Shown: positions 14,853-23,943, counted from the first letter of the stretch. The stretch is 64,000 nucleotides of DNA from Nocardia xishanensis NBRC 101358 (GCF_001613365.1 NZ_BDCF01000048.1:1-64000), one strand, 5' to 3'. Numbers and translations are program-made. The notes: generated by a model from the letters alone, not told the origin.

Positions 14853-16427
14853 ATGACGACCGTCGCCAAGCTGCCCGCCGAAGCCGCCGCACTGCCCGCC
14901 GGCCTGGTCCGGCCGCTGCTCGAGCACGCCGTCGCGGGCGGCGCGCCCGCGGTCGAGGTGTTCGCGCCCGCCACCGGGCGGCTCGTCACCGAACTGCCCC
15001 AGTCGTCCCCCGCCGACATCGAGCGCGCCTTCGCCACGGCGCGGGCCGCACAGCGCGAATGGGCGCGCCGCCCGGTGCGCGAGCGGGCCGCCGTGCTGCG
15101 CCGTTTCCACGACATCGTGCTCGCCGAGCAGGACGCCATCCTCGACATCGTGCAGACCGAGACCGGCAAGTCTCGCGCGCACGCCTTCGACGAGGTCGGC
15201 GACGTGGCGGTGAACGCCAGGTACTACGCCTCGGTCGCCGAGAAGCTGCTCGCCACCCGCAAGCCGCGCGGCGTGCTGCCCTTCCTCACCCAGGTGGACG
15301 TCCGCAACCGGCCCAAGGGCGTCGTCGCGGTGATCTCCCCGTGGAACTATCCGCTCGCCCTGGCCGCCTCGGACGCTCTGCCCGCGCTCGTCGCGGGCAA
15401 CGCCGTGGTCGCGCGGCCCGACAACCAGACCGCGCTCACCGCGCTGTGGGCTATCGATGCCGCCGTGCGCGCCGGGCTGCCGCGCGGACTGTGGCAGGCG
15501 GTGCTCGGCCGCGGTTCGGTGATCGGCGGCGAGGTCATCGGACGCGCCGACTACGTCGACTACACCGGCTCCAGCGCCACCGGTCGCACCATCGCGCAGC
15601 AGGCGGGCGAACTGCTGATCGGCTACTCGCTTGAACTGGGCGGCAAGAACCCGCTGCTGGTGCTCGCCGACGCCGACGTGTCGCGCGCCGCCAAGATCGC
15701 CATCCGCGCCTGCTTCGCCTCGGCGGGGCAGCTGTGCGAATCCATGGAGCGCATCTACGTGCACGAGGCGGTCTACGACCGGTTCGTCACCGAATTCGTC
15801 GCCAATGTGCGCGCGATCGAGTTGGGCGCAGAGCTGAACTACGGCAGCGACATGGGCTCGCTGACCTTCCAGCGCCAGTTGGACACCGTGCGCGCGCACG
15901 TCGACGACGCGGTGGCCAAAGGCGCGACGGTGCTCGCGGGCGGCCGCGCGCGACCCGATCTCGGGCCCTTCTTCTACGAGCCGACGGTGCTCGCCGACGT
16001 GCGGCCCGGCATGACGGTCTATCGCGAGGAGACCTTCGGCCCGGTGGTCTCGATCTATCGCGTCGCCAGCGACGAGAAGGCGATCGAGGCCGCCAACGAC
16101 ACGGCTTACGGACTCAACGCCAGCGTGTGGACCAAGGACGTGCGCCGTGGCCGCGAGGTCGCCGCCCGCATCAACGCGGGCTCGGTGAACGTCAACGAGG
16201 GCTTCATCGCCGCGTGGGGCAGCGCCGACGCGCCGTCCGGCGGCCTCGGCATCTCCGGCACCGGCCGGCGGCACGGGCCGGAGGGCCTGCTCAAGTACAC
16301 CGACACCCAGACCATCGCGGTGCAGCGGGTGCTGCCGATCGCGCCGCTGCCGGGGATGTCGGAGGAGCTGTGGGCCAAGACGATGACGCTCTACTTCAAC
16401 GTCATGAAGACGCTGCGCCAGAAGTGA
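14853..16427 (+). CDS. NAD(P)-dependent aldehyde (succinate-semialdehyde-type) dehydrogenase
   Basis: A 524-residue aldehyde dehydrogenase. Catalytic Glu261 is in LELGGKNP and nucleophile Cys295 in AGQLCES; the NAD-binding region ISPWNYPLAL and the ETFGPVVS motif are also present. The family oxidises aldehydes to acids. The closest resemblance by eye is to the mycobacterial GabD2-like class. A second paralogue lies at 36892-38472. The gene leads an operon with an SDR 26 bases downstream, controlled by the divergent TetR. The pairing suggests sequential oxidation of an alcohol and an aldehyde; the substrate is unknown. Confidence 0.92.
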   Translation: MTTVAKLPAEAAALPAGLVRPLLEHAVAGGAPAVEVFAPATGRLVTELPQSSPADIERAFATARAAQREWARRPVRERAAVLRRFHDIVLAEQDAILDIVQTETGKSRAHAFDEVGDVAVNARYYASVAEKLLATRKPRGVLPFLTQVDVRNRPKGVVAVISPWNYPLALAASDALPALVAGNAVVARPDNQTALTALWAIDAAVRAGLPRGLWQAVLGRGSVIGGEVIGRADYVDYTGSSATGRTIAQQAGELLIGYSLELGGKNPLLVLADADVSRAAKIAIRACFASAGQLCESMERIYVHEAVYDRFVTEFVANVRAIELGAELNYGSDMGSLTFQRQLDTVRAHVDDAVAKGATVLAGGRARPDLGPFFYEPTVLADVRPGMTVYREETFGPVVSIYRVASDEKAIEAANDTAYGLNASVWTKDVRRGREVAARINAGSVNVNEGFIAAWGSADAPSGGLGISGTGRRHGPEGLLKYTDTQTIAVQRVLPIAPLPGMSEELWAKTMTLYFNVMKTLRQK

Positions 16428-16453
16428 AGACCGAACGCAGGGATAGGGAACGG

Positions 16454-17284
16454 ATGAGACTGGACACGGTTGCGGGCAAGAAGGTCCTCGTGACGGGCGC
16501 TGCCATGGGGCTGGGCAAGCTGTTCGCCGAGCGCGCGGTGCGCGAGGGCGCCGCGGCGGTGGTGCTGTGGGACGTCAACGAGGTCGCGCTGAAGGGCACC
16601 GCGGTCGAACTGGCGGGCCGCGGGGCGCGGATCCACGAGTTCGTGGTCGACGTGTCCGACCGCGACGCCATCGCCGCCGCCGCGGCCGCGGTGCGCGACG
16701 AGGTCGGCGACATCGACATCCTGGTGAACAACGCGGGCATCGTGCGCGGCAACACCTACTTCTGGGAAACCGAGAACCGCGCCGACATCGACAAGACCAT
16801 GGCGATCAACTCGCTCGCGCCGATGTACATCACGCTCGAATTCCTGCCCGCGATGGTGCACGGCGCGGGTGAGGCGCGGGTGCTGAACATCGCCTCCTCG
16901 GCGGGCCTGGTGGCCAACCCGCGTATGTCGGTCTACGCCGCGTCCAAGTGGGCGGCGCTCGGCTGGTCCGACTCGGTGCGCCTGGAACTGGAGCAGGCGG
17001 GCCACGACCACGTCAAGGTCACCACCGTGTGCCCGACCTACATCAACACTGGAATGTTCGACGGCGCAAAGGGTTTCTGGCTCACCCCGATCCTTCAGCA
17101 GGACGACGTCGTCGACACCTCGTGGAAAGAGATGAAGCAGGGCAACCCGCTGGTCGTCCTCCCGTGGACCTCCCGCCTCAACCGGGCGCTGTCCGGCATC
17201 CTGCCGCTCAAGCTCCGCGACCTCTTCCTCGACACGGTCGGCGTCTACCACTCCATGGACGATTTCACCGGGCGCAAGAAGTAA
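16454..17284 (+). CDS. Short-chain dehydrogenase/reductase
   Basis: A 276-residue classical SDR. It has the cofactor motif TGAAMGLG (about 14-21), NNAG (about 94-97), the catalytic Ser in ASSAG and Tyr-x3-Lys in YAASK. The length suits the classical family with a C-terminal extension. An in-frame GTG overlapping the upstream stop (GTGA) would add ten charged residues and is a possible alternative start. It forms an operon with the aldehyde dehydrogenase upstream and probably interconverts the matching alcohol or keto substrate. Confidence 0.9.
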   Translation: MRLDTVAGKKVLVTGAAMGLGKLFAERAVREGAAAVVLWDVNEVALKGTAVELAGRGARIHEFVVDVSDRDAIAAAAAAVRDEVGDIDILVNNAGIVRGNTYFWETENRADIDKTMAINSLAPMYITLEFLPAMVHGAGEARVLNIASSAGLVANPRMSVYAASKWAALGWSDSVRLELEQAGHDHVKVTTVCPTYINTGMFDGAKGFWLTPILQQDDVVDTSWKEMKQGNPLVVLPWTSRLNRALSGILPLKLRDLFLDTVGVYHSMDDFTGRKK

Positions 17285-17321
17285 CCGGCCGCCGCGGCGT
17301 CCGCCCTCGGCAGCGCGGTGG

Positions 17322-18122
17322 TCAGGGGTGGGCGCCGACGACGACGGTGGCGTAGTACTCCTCGGACTCCGCGACGCGGGCGGTGAGGCCGTGCGCCCGG
17401 AGTATCTCGGCGGCGACGATCGCCTGTTCCGGACTCGATTCGACCAGCAGATGCCCGCCGGGCGCGAGCCACTCGGACGCTTCGGCGGCGACGCGGCGGA
17501 AGACGTCCAGTCCGTCGGCGCCGCCGTCGAGCGCCGTGCGCGGCTCGTGATCGCGCGCTTCGGGCGGCATGCCCGCGATGTGGCCGGACGGTACGTACGG
17601 GGTGTTGGCGAGCAGAATGTCGACGCGACCGCGCAGGTCGCCGGGGAGCGGTTCGAACAGGTCGCCCTGGTAGACGGCAGCGCCGAGCGGATCGAGATTC
17701 CGGTGCGCGCACGCGACGGCGGCGGGTTCGATATCGGCGGCGGCGAGTTCGACGGTCCTTCCCTCGGCGAGGAGCGCGGTGGCCAGCGCCAGCCCCAACG
17801 CCCCGGAGCCGCAGCACAGGTCGACCACCACGGGCGCCGACTCGACCGTTCCCGCGATCGCGAGCGCCTCCTCGACCAGGAAGACCGTGCGCTGCCGCGG
17901 CACGAACACTCCCGGCCCGACGGCGACCCGCAGCCCGCGGAACTCCGCCCACCCCAGCAGGTGCTCCAACGGCGTCCCGGAAACCCGTTGCGCGACAAGA
18001 CCGTCGAGATCGCTGCCGGTCTCGGCCGCCGCGCCGATCAACAGGCGCGCCTCCTCCTCGGCGAACACGCACCCCGCCACCCGCAACTGCGCCGCCACCT
18101 CGGCGACCTCCACACTCGACAC
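17322..18122 (-). CDS. PrmC/HemK-like methyltransferase with altered catalytic motif
   Basis: A 266-residue protein from the GTG at 18122, preceded by AGGATGG. The N-terminal helical domain (1-90) resembles PrmC, which methylates the GGQ glutamine of release factors. The SAM site is VDLCCGSGALG (about 100-110). The family's catalytic NPPY is NTPY here (about 173-176), so this is probably a paralogue with another target rather than the housekeeping PrmC. It is convergent with the SDR operon. The far upstream ATG at 18308 would add a Cys/Arg-rich stretch and is unlikely. Confidence 0.82.
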   Translation of the reverse strand: MSSVEVAEVAAQLRVAGCVFAEEEARLLIGAAAETGSDLDGLVAQRVSGTPLEHLLGWAEFRGLRVAVGPGVFVPRQRTVFLVEEALAIAGTVESAPVVVDLCCGSGALGLALATALLAEGRTVELAAADIEPAAVACAHRNLDPLGAAVYQGDLFEPLPGDLRGRVDILLANTPYVPSGHIAGMPPEARDHEPRTALDGGADGLDVFRRVAAEASEWLAPGGHLLVESSPEQAIVAAEILRAHGLTARVAESEEYYATVVVGAHP

Positions 18123-18371
18123 CCGGCCATCCTGCACCAGGCGGCCCGCCGTCGGCCAGCCGATATCACGACCTCCGACGGATGTGAACGCGCTGGCAAC
18201 CGACGCGTCGTACGACCAGCGGCTCGTCATCGCCGCGCAGCAGCAGCGTGGGAGCGCCGACCCGATCGATGGCATGCGGGCCGGTTCCGGTCGGTATACC
18301 GGTCGCACAGCGCATCCGCAGCCACGTCACATCCGAGGATGCGCCCCGTGTGAAGCCGCCCCTCGAACGCG

Positions 18372-18408
18372 GCGCGGCCCGAGCGAGGACATCTCACTCG
18401 GGCCGCGC
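18372..18408 (-). terminator. GC-rich hairpin after the YdcF gene
   Basis: A perfect 12-bp stem (GCGCGGCCCGAG at 18372-18383 pairing with 18397-18408) with a 13-base loop starts 10 bases after the YdcF-family stop. It has no U-tract, as is common in actinobacteria. Confidence 0.75.
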
Positions 18409-18417
18409 TGCGAGCGC

Positions 18418-19290
18418 TCAGCGCGAGGTGTCCAGCTGGAAGGTGCGGGTGGCGTCGAGGTAGATGCCACGCTGGGCGTTGCGGGAGGGCGGCGGCAGCT
18501 GGGAGACCAGCTGTTCGAGCGACGTGGTCGCGCCGACGACGTGGGTGCCGGCGACGATGAAATCGGCGACCGCGCGGCGGATGTGATTGGGCGAGGTCAC
18601 CACCACGGCGCTGGTCGCGCCGACATCGCGCAGCAGCCTGCTGGCCAACAGCGCGTTCTGCACCGTCGAACCAGCCCGGTTCTCGACATGGACGCGGGAG
18701 GCCGGGATGCCGCGCCCCACGAGCCAGTCGCGCATGGCGTCGGCCTCGGTGATCCCGTTCTGCGGGTTGCCGCCGGTCACCACGATCGGCGAGAACGGTG
18801 ACGCGACGGCCTGGATCCAGGCGGCCGCCAACCGGTTCACCAACTCGGGGCGCAGCCCGCCGTCGGGTAGCAGACCGTAGCCGAGCACCACGATGCCCGT
18901 CTGCGGACCGATCAGCGCGGGCAGCGGATTCGGCAGGGTGGCGACCGCGGCGCTGATGGCGTTGAGCACGTGGCCGGTGCCCGCGGCCATCGCCGGATCG
19001 GTGGCCTGCAGCCGGGCCATGGCGTCGGCCAGCGCGGGCAGGTCGTTGGCGTAATGCGACCAGATGGCCTGCAACGAGAGCGCTTCGGCGTCGCTGGGAT
19101 CGTTGCCGAGCAGCGCGCGCAGGTCGGCGAGGCCGGCCCCCTCGTTGCCGTCGGTGAAGTTGCGTTGGGCGGAGTTGTAGAGGGCGTCGGTTTCGGGAGA
19201 CGCCTGGGCGGGCGCGCCGACCAGACCGGTGAGGGTGAAAGCCGCGAACGACGACGCGACCAGGATTTTCCAATGCCTCGAGATCTTCAC
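18418..19290 (-). CDS. Exported YdcF/SanA-like (DUF218) protein
   Basis: About 290 residues. It begins with a Sec signal peptide (ISRHWKILVASSFAAFTLTG, likely cut after AQA). A short TPR-like helical stretch follows, then the DUF218 domain with VVLGYGLLPDGG and VVTGGNPQNG. YdcF/SanA proteins are linked to envelope integrity and possibly lipid or peptidoglycan intermediates, but the reaction is unsettled. The GTG at 19290 is favoured (GGAAAGG 10-11 bases upstream); the GTG at 19302 is too close to that site. The gene stands alone, with a strong hairpin after it. Confidence 0.83.
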   Translation of the reverse strand: MKISRHWKILVASSFAAFTLTGLVGAPAQASPETDALYNSAQRNFTDGNEGAGLADLRALLGNDPSDAEALSLQAIWSHYANDLPALADAMARLQATDPAMAAGTGHVLNAISAAVATLPNPLPALIGPQTGIVVLGYGLLPDGGLRPELVNRLAAAWIQAVASPFSPIVVTGGNPQNGITEADAMRDWLVGRGIPASRVHVENRAGSTVQNALLASRLLRDVGATSAVVVTSPNHIRRAVADFIVAGTHVVGATTSLEQLVSQLPPPSRNAQRGIYLDATRTFQLDTSR

Positions 19291-19437
19291 TACAGTCGAC
19301 ACCTTTCCACGCGTGAAACGGGTTTCGGTACGTCAGCTGACAGGTGGCCGTGGCAAAGCTCCGTCCACGATACGACCGCGCCGGGCGGAATCCGGTGATT
19401 CGCGGGTTGCTGCCGGAGTGCCTCCGGCCGCGCCCAC

Positions 19438-19451
19438 TAAGCTGTCACCTC
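19438..19451 (+). promoter_or_regulatory. Probable leaderless promoter of the folD-like gene
   Basis: TAAGCT at 19438-19443 fits the actinobacterial -10 pattern TANNNT and lies 8 bases before the GTG, so transcription would start at or next to the start codon. No ribosome site is present, which agrees with a leaderless message. Confidence 0.45.
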
Positions 19452-20303
19452 GTGGACACCCTTTCGCTGACCGGCAAGGAACTCGCCGCCGCCATCAACG
19501 CCGACACCAAGGAACGCGCCGCCGCGTTCGTCGCGGCGGCGCACGCCCCGCGGCTCGCCCTGATCGTGGCCAACGACGATCCGGCCAGCACCTGGTACGT
19601 CAACTCGCTGCGCAAGGCCGCAGAGCGACTCGGAATCGCTTGCGACCGTATCGATCTGGGCGCCGACGCCACGGCGGAGCAGATCCGCGCCGAACTCGAC
19701 GCGCGCAGCGCCGACCCGTCCTTCGACGCGATCATGCTGCAAACCCCGCTGCCCGCGGGCGTCTCGCTCGACGACGTGAGTTCGGCGATCTCCGCCGACA
19801 AGGACGTCGACGGCGTCAGCCCGCTCTCGCTCGGCCTGCTCGCCGCGGGCCTCGACGGCTTCGTGCCCGCCACCTCCGAGGCCGTGGTGGAACTGCTGAA
19901 GCACCACGAGATCCCGCTGCGCGGCAAGCTGGTCGCGGTCGTCGGGCGCTCGAACATCGTCGGCAAGCCGCTGGCGCAGCTGCTGCTCGCCGAGGACGCC
20001 ACCGTCACCGTGTGCCATTCGCGCACCGCCGACCTGGCGGCCGTCACCTCGACCGCCGATGTGGTGGTCGCCGCGGCGGGCCGGGCCGGGCTGGTCACCG
20101 GAAAGCACGTGCGCGAGGGCGCGATCGTCATCGACGTCGGTACCAACGAGGCGCCGGACGGCGGCATCGTCGGCGACGTCGAGGCGGATTCGGTGCGCGG
20201 CAAGGCCGCCGCACTCAGCCCGGTTCCCGGCGGCGTCGGCCCGGTGACCACCGCGCTGCTCATGCGGCACGTGGTCGCGGCGGCGGAGAAACTGCGCGGC
20301 TGA
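19452..20303 (+). CDS. folD: FolD-like methylene-tetrahydrofolate dehydrogenase with cyclohydrolase Lys replaced
   Basis: A 283-residue protein of normal FolD length. FolD oxidises 5,10-methylene-THF and then hydrolyses methenyl-THF to 10-formyl-THF. Family signatures are present: QTPLP, DKDVDG, GRSNIVGKPLAQLLL (NADP site) and PGGVGPVTTALLM. The catalytic Y-x3-K is YVNSL here (Tyr49, Leu53), so the conserved Lys is Leu. In studied enzymes this Lys is needed for the cyclohydrolase step far more than for dehydrogenation. The protein may thus be a dehydrogenase only, and an FchA-type cyclohydrolase is encoded 3 kb away. It could be a second, specialised FolD; the housekeeping copy may lie elsewhere. 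Confidence 0.85.
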   Translation: MDTLSLTGKELAAAINADTKERAAAFVAAAHAPRLALIVANDDPASTWYVNSLRKAAERLGIACDRIDLGADATAEQIRAELDARSADPSFDAIMLQTPLPAGVSLDDVSSAISADKDVDGVSPLSLGLLAAGLDGFVPATSEAVVELLKHHEIPLRGKLVAVVGRSNIVGKPLAQLLLAEDATVTVCHSRTADLAAVTSTADVVVAAAGRAGLVTGKHVREGAIVIDVGTNEAPDGGIVGDVEADSVRGKAAALSPVPGGVGPVTTALLMRHVVAAAEKLRG

Positions 20304-20343
20304 GGGCTGGGGAAGCGTCGACGAGATCTGCCCGCCGTGCGGT

Positions 20344-21117
20344 TCAGCCCGCGGCGGCGATGCTCGTGATGAGGGTGCGGTCGCCCGCGCGGGCGACGCT
20401 GACGAGCTGGGCGTTGTAGGTCATCGGGTCGCGGCCCGGTCTGGTCTCGGTGATCACGACGCGATACTGGCCGGCGAAGGCGCCGGGGGTGATGGCGACG
20501 CAGTGCGTGGTGCCTGCCGGAATACTGTCGATGCCGTGCTGGATGGCCTGCACGGTGGGCACCGAGGCGTTCGACGCGACGACGGTGCGCGCCTGTTCGG
20601 CCGAGCGCGTCACGTAGTACGCGTACTGGAAGGCGAAGATCGCGGCTGGGCCGGAATCCGTGCCGCCGTCGCCGTTGCCCTGAATCCTGTTGCCGACGCG
20701 CTCCGCGGGGCAGCGCGACGCGGGAACGATCGCGGGCTCGGTCGTCGGGGCGGGACTGTTTGCGGCGGTCGGCTGCGGTGCGGGCCCGCCGCGGAAGTAC
20801 AGCAAGGCCGCCGCCGTCACCGCCAGCGCGGCGACGGAACCGATCAGCGCGGGCGCCCAGCGCCGCAGCGGCGGCCGCTTGGGGGATCGGTCGATCATCC
20901 GCGCGAACACGTCCTCCTCGGGGAAATGCACTGGCTCCGGAACGAATTCGGCTTCGGGTTCCCACTCCGGTTCGCGCGCAAAGTCATACGGCCGCCCGCG
21001 CTCGCTGCCGGACCGGTCCCCGCGATGCTGTTCACCCGGCCACGGCGGCGTCCCGGGCGCGGTAGCCCGCGGCATCGTGCTTCTTCCGGTTCGTGTCGTC
21101 ATGTCCGGTCGTTCCAT
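20344..21117 (-). CDS. Single-pass membrane protein of unknown function
   Basis: A 257-residue protein. A long acidic/proline-rich cytoplasmic N-terminus (1-80) is followed by one membrane helix (about 88-109), a Pro/Ala/Thr linker and a folded extracellular domain (about 130-257) with two Cys (in SRCPAERVG and THCVAITPG) that could pair. The N-in, C-out layout resembles the many actinobacterial envelope proteins with an NTF2-like or Ig-like outer domain; no catalytic motif is seen. It is convergent with the folD-like gene. The start at 21117 follows AAGGCGGGGAG; the ATG at 21102 is an alternative. Confidence 0.75.
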   Translation of the reverse strand: MERPDMTTRTGRSTMPRATAPGTPPWPGEQHRGDRSGSERGRPYDFAREPEWEPEAEFVPEPVHFPEEDVFARMIDRSPKRPPLRRWAPALIGSVAALAVTAAALLYFRGGPAPQPTAANSPAPTTEPAIVPASRCPAERVGNRIQGNGDGGTDSGPAAIFAFQYAYYVTRSAEQARTVVASNASVPTVQAIQHGIDSIPAGTTHCVAITPGAFAGQYRVVITETRPGRDPMTYNAQLVSVARAGDRTLITSIAAAG

Positions 21118-21253
21118 CTCCCCGCCTTCATCAGGTCACGCCGTCGGGTAGTCCCACATCGAAACCAGCTCCCCGGCACGATACTGCCAGGGAACTACGT
21201 TCTGTGAAACGTCGGGCGCGCGACGCGCGGGGAGGCGGACCGCGGGACCGGGC

Positions 21254-22006
21254 TCACCAGTGCACGTTGACCGGGTCGCCGACGCCGACCGTCTGGTAGT
21301 ACCAGGCCGCGTCGTCGGGGGCGAGATTGATGCAGCCGTGACTGACGTTGGCATAGCCCTGCGAATCCACCGACCACGGCGCCGAGTGCACGAAAACGCC
21401 TCCCCACGTGAGGCGTTCGGCGTACTCGCCGTTGATCAGGTAACCTTCGGGCGAACTCAGCGGGATACCGATGGTGCGGGAATCGAAGACCACCGAGCGA
21501 AACTTCTCCAGTATCGGGTAAGTGCCCGTGGGAGTTTCGAATCCGGGCTTCCCCATGGAGGCCGGCATGCTCCGCACGACTTGCCCGCCGATGCTGACGG
21601 TGAAGGTGTGCGCGGACATGTCGGCTTCGGCGTAGACGCCTTCGTTGGTGCGGAATTCGGTGCGGGCGTTGCCGATTCGGACGGCGATGTCGGATCGTGT
21701 GGGCAGGAATCCGGTCGGCGTCCAGGTGAGCTCGCGATCGGTCGTCCAGGCGAACGTGCCGTCGAGCGGGCGGGTCGAGCCGACGGTCACGAGACTTTCG
21801 GCGCGAGCGCGATTCCTGACGGGTGCGGCGAACTGGATGGTTACCGGATGCGCGATGCCGACTTCCTGCCCAGCGGTCGGCGTGATCCCCGTGATCATGT
21901 CGGAGGACGGGGGACCGATCAGCGTCGCTCCCGCCACGCCGGAGCCGAACGCGGTCACGGCGATGACCACGATCGCGAGGAACAGGTGGCGAAGTAGGCT
22001 CCTCAT
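21254..22006 (-). CDS. L,D-transpeptidase (YkuD) with Ig-like domain
   Basis: A 250-residue exported enzyme. An N-terminal signal segment (1-28) without a lipobox is followed by an Ig-like domain (about 35-125) and a YkuD catalytic domain (about 130-250). The active-site motif HSAPW...SHGCINL is intact, with nucleophile Cys225 near the C-terminus. Such enzymes make 3-3 peptidoglycan cross-links, which are abundant in mycolate bacteria and resist most penicillins. It is shorter than LdtMt2, with a single Ig domain. A ribosome site GGTGGAG precedes the ATG. Confidence 0.93.
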   Translation of the reverse strand: MRSLLRHLFLAIVVIAVTAFGSGVAGATLIGPPSSDMITGITPTAGQEVGIAHPVTIQFAAPVRNRARAESLVTVGSTRPLDGTFAWTTDRELTWTPTGFLPTRSDIAVRIGNARTEFRTNEGVYAEADMSAHTFTVSIGGQVVRSMPASMGKPGFETPTGTYPILEKFRSVVFDSRTIGIPLSSPEGYLINGEYAERLTWGGVFVHSAPWSVDSQGYANVSHGCINLAPDDAAWYYQTVGVGDPVNVHW

Positions 22007-22107
22007 GGCTCCACCCCTTTCGAGATGGTGTCGTTACGCGAAAAACTAGTCTACGCCTTCATGATCAACCCGGCTTGCCGAATATGTAGGCCAGGATTTG
22101 CCGGGGG

Positions 22108-23007
22108 TCAGCCATAAAACCGGTCGGTTTTCTTTGGCGTCGGCTTGGGCGTCGCGGGCGGGCGGGAGATGCGCCCGCCGAGTCGTTCGTGCACCGTGAA
22201 CCCGTGTCCGCGGCACCAGCCCGCCAGCGCGGGGATCGCATCCTCGTCGTCGCGGAAGGCGGGCAGCAGCTGGCCGATGATGTGCAGGCGGTGTGCGTCG
22301 GCCGTGCGGCACAGATGCGTCAATCCCGCGCTGCCCATGCCCATGCCGCGTAGTGCGGGCGTGACCGTGATGCTCGCGAGTTCGATTGTGCTGGTGTGGA
22401 TCTCGAAGTCGATTCGGATCGGGCCTGGTCCGTGCCTGCGCAACTGCTCGACATCGGAGGGGATCGGGCGCAGTTCGCCGGGGAGGTGGTCGATCAGCCG
22501 CTGCCGCGCCGCCTCGGATGGGGCGAGCCGGACGGTCTCCAGCAACCGGTCGGTGAGCTCGTCGACGCACCGGCGGTCGCCTTCGGCGGCCTGTTCGCGC
22601 ACGTAGGGGCAGTCGCGGGCGATGGCGTGCAGTTCCCGCGCCCACTGCGGCGCGATCACCGCGAAACGCGTCGCGAGGACGGCGATGGTGGTCTCGATGC
22701 CGACCACACCGGCCAATGTGGGCGTCGCGCCGCCCGAGAGCAATCCCCAGGAGTGTTCGGCGGCCCCGACCCCGTGCTTGCCCAGTTCGCGCCGCAACCG
22801 GTCGAGACGCCGCTCCGCGCGCTCGTACGCACCGCCCGGCAAACGGCCGAGCCACGCGGGCCTGCCCTGCAGGTTGGCGCGGATGCGCAGATCCGCGAGC
22901 GCGATGCGCGCGGCATGATAGTTGCTCCAGGCTTGCTCGCGTCGCACGCGCACCTGGAGTGCCGGATCGGAGCCGGGCTTCTCGGAGGACGGCGAATCGT
23001 CACTCAT
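22108..23007 (-). CDS. Protein with a helical N-terminus and a GNAT-like C-terminal segment
   Basis: A 299-residue soluble protein. Residues 1-200 are helical and rich in Arg and Leu, with no recognised domain. The C-terminal third resembles a GNAT acetyltransferase core: a strand ASITVTPALRG, then RGMGMGSAGL, which fits the R/QxxGxG/A acetyl-CoA loop, then a helix and a final strand (CRGHGFTVHE). A GNAT fold is therefore plausible, but the first half of a typical GNAT is not evident. Only the ATG at 23007 gives a conventional N-terminus, since the codon at 23016 is TTG. No partner genes point to a substrate. Confidence 0.65.
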   Translation of the reverse strand: MSDDSPSSEKPGSDPALQVRVRREQAWSNYHAARIALADLRIRANLQGRPAWLGRLPGGAYERAERRLDRLRRELGKHGVGAAEHSWGLLSGGATPTLAGVVGIETTIAVLATRFAVIAPQWARELHAIARDCPYVREQAAEGDRRCVDELTDRLLETVRLAPSEAARQRLIDHLPGELRPIPSDVEQLRRHGPGPIRIDFEIHTSTIELASITVTPALRGMGMGSAGLTHLCRTADAHRLHIIGQLLPAFRDDEDAIPALAGWCRGHGFTVHERLGGRISRPPATPKPTPKKTDRFYG

Positions 23008-23153
23008 GACAATCAACCGTAGGTCCGGACACGGTCACCCGGGGAGAGCCGCCGAACATCGGCGCACGCACCACCCGCCGCGCCCTGGTCAAGGCTTCCT
23101 CGCCGAGAATATGTCGGCGTGTTTCTGTATGGGCGTGTCGCCCAAGGGGCTTG

Positions 23154-23813
23154 CTAGCTGCGCACGATGTGCACGACCTCCGCGTGCAGGCTGTCGGCGC
23201 GCGCGGTGATCTCCTCGATGCGCAGCAACGCGGGGGCGAACTTGTCGCCCAGCGCGGCGGGCAGCGAGGTCACGTTGATCTCGATGTTGAGCCGCGAGCT
23301 CGTGGCGGCGGCGCGGGCGGCGTCGGCCGCGGCGCCGATATCGGTGACGACGTTCGGGTTGCCGATCGGCAGCAGTTCCGCGGCCAGCGAGAGCACTTCG
23401 TCGGCCTCGTCCACCACCGCCGCGGGCACCCGGGCCGCCTCCACCAGCGCGGCGTTGATCGCCTCGGTGCGGGCTGCGACCTCCTCGTCGGTGTTCTTCG
23501 GGAGCTTGTAGGCGGCGCCCACCGCGGTGAACGCGGCCGCGTCGGCGTCGGCCAGGGCCAGCGCGCGTGCGCAGGCCGCGTCGGCGGCCTCGATGATGCG
23601 GTCCACGATCGGCCGGTGCTCGGCGTCCTTGGCCCTGGTCGTGTAGCGCGCCACCATGGCGATCAGCGCCGCGCCCTGTGCCGCGTGCAGCGCGGCCACC
23701 GCGCCGCCGCCGGGCGCCGGGATCTTGGCGGCCAGATCGGACAGGTACTGCGCGAGGGTGACCTCACCGAAAGAAGACGCAGTTTCCTGGGACGACGTGC
23801 TCGGCTGCGACAC
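23154..23813 (-). CDS. fchA: Methenyltetrahydrofolate cyclohydrolase/cyclodeaminase-family protein (FchA-like)
   Basis: A 219-residue all-helical protein of the formiminotransferase-cyclodeaminase C-terminal family. It carries the signature PAPGGGAVAALHAAQGAAL (about 32-50) and LPIGNPNVVTDIG near residue 160. Stand-alone members are folate cyclodeaminases or methenyl-THF cyclohydrolases (FchA); no histidine-degradation gene is nearby, which favours the latter. It may supply the cyclohydrolase step that the nearby FolD-like protein seems to have lost. The GTG at 23813 follows AAAGG. It is divergent from the F420-type oxidoreductase. Confidence 0.8.
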   Translation of the reverse strand: MSQPSTSSQETASSFGEVTLAQYLSDLAAKIPAPGGGAVAALHAAQGAALIAMVARYTTRAKDAEHRPIVDRIIEAADAACARALALADADAAAFTAVGAAYKLPKNTDEEVAARTEAINAALVEAARVPAAVVDEADEVLSLAAELLPIGNPNVVTDIGAAADAARAAATSSRLNIEINVTSLPAALGDKFAPALLRIEEITARADSLHAEVVHIVRS

Positions 23814-23931
23814 GGGTTGCCTTTCGTTCTCCGGCGACGTAATTGATGATCACGCTACCGCTTGCGACCGCGCGCACCCTGTCCGGCCACCGCGTCGGAC
23901 GGCCGATGCGCAGCTCGTACATACCTGGGGT

Positions 23932-23943
23932 TATGTTGAGCAC
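23932..23943 (+). promoter_or_regulatory. Probable leaderless promoter of the LLM oxidoreductase
   Basis: TATGTT at 23932-23937 matches TANNNT and lies 6 bases before the ATG at 23944. No ribosome site is present in the gap. This is the geometry of an actinobacterial leaderless transcript. Confidence 0.45.
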
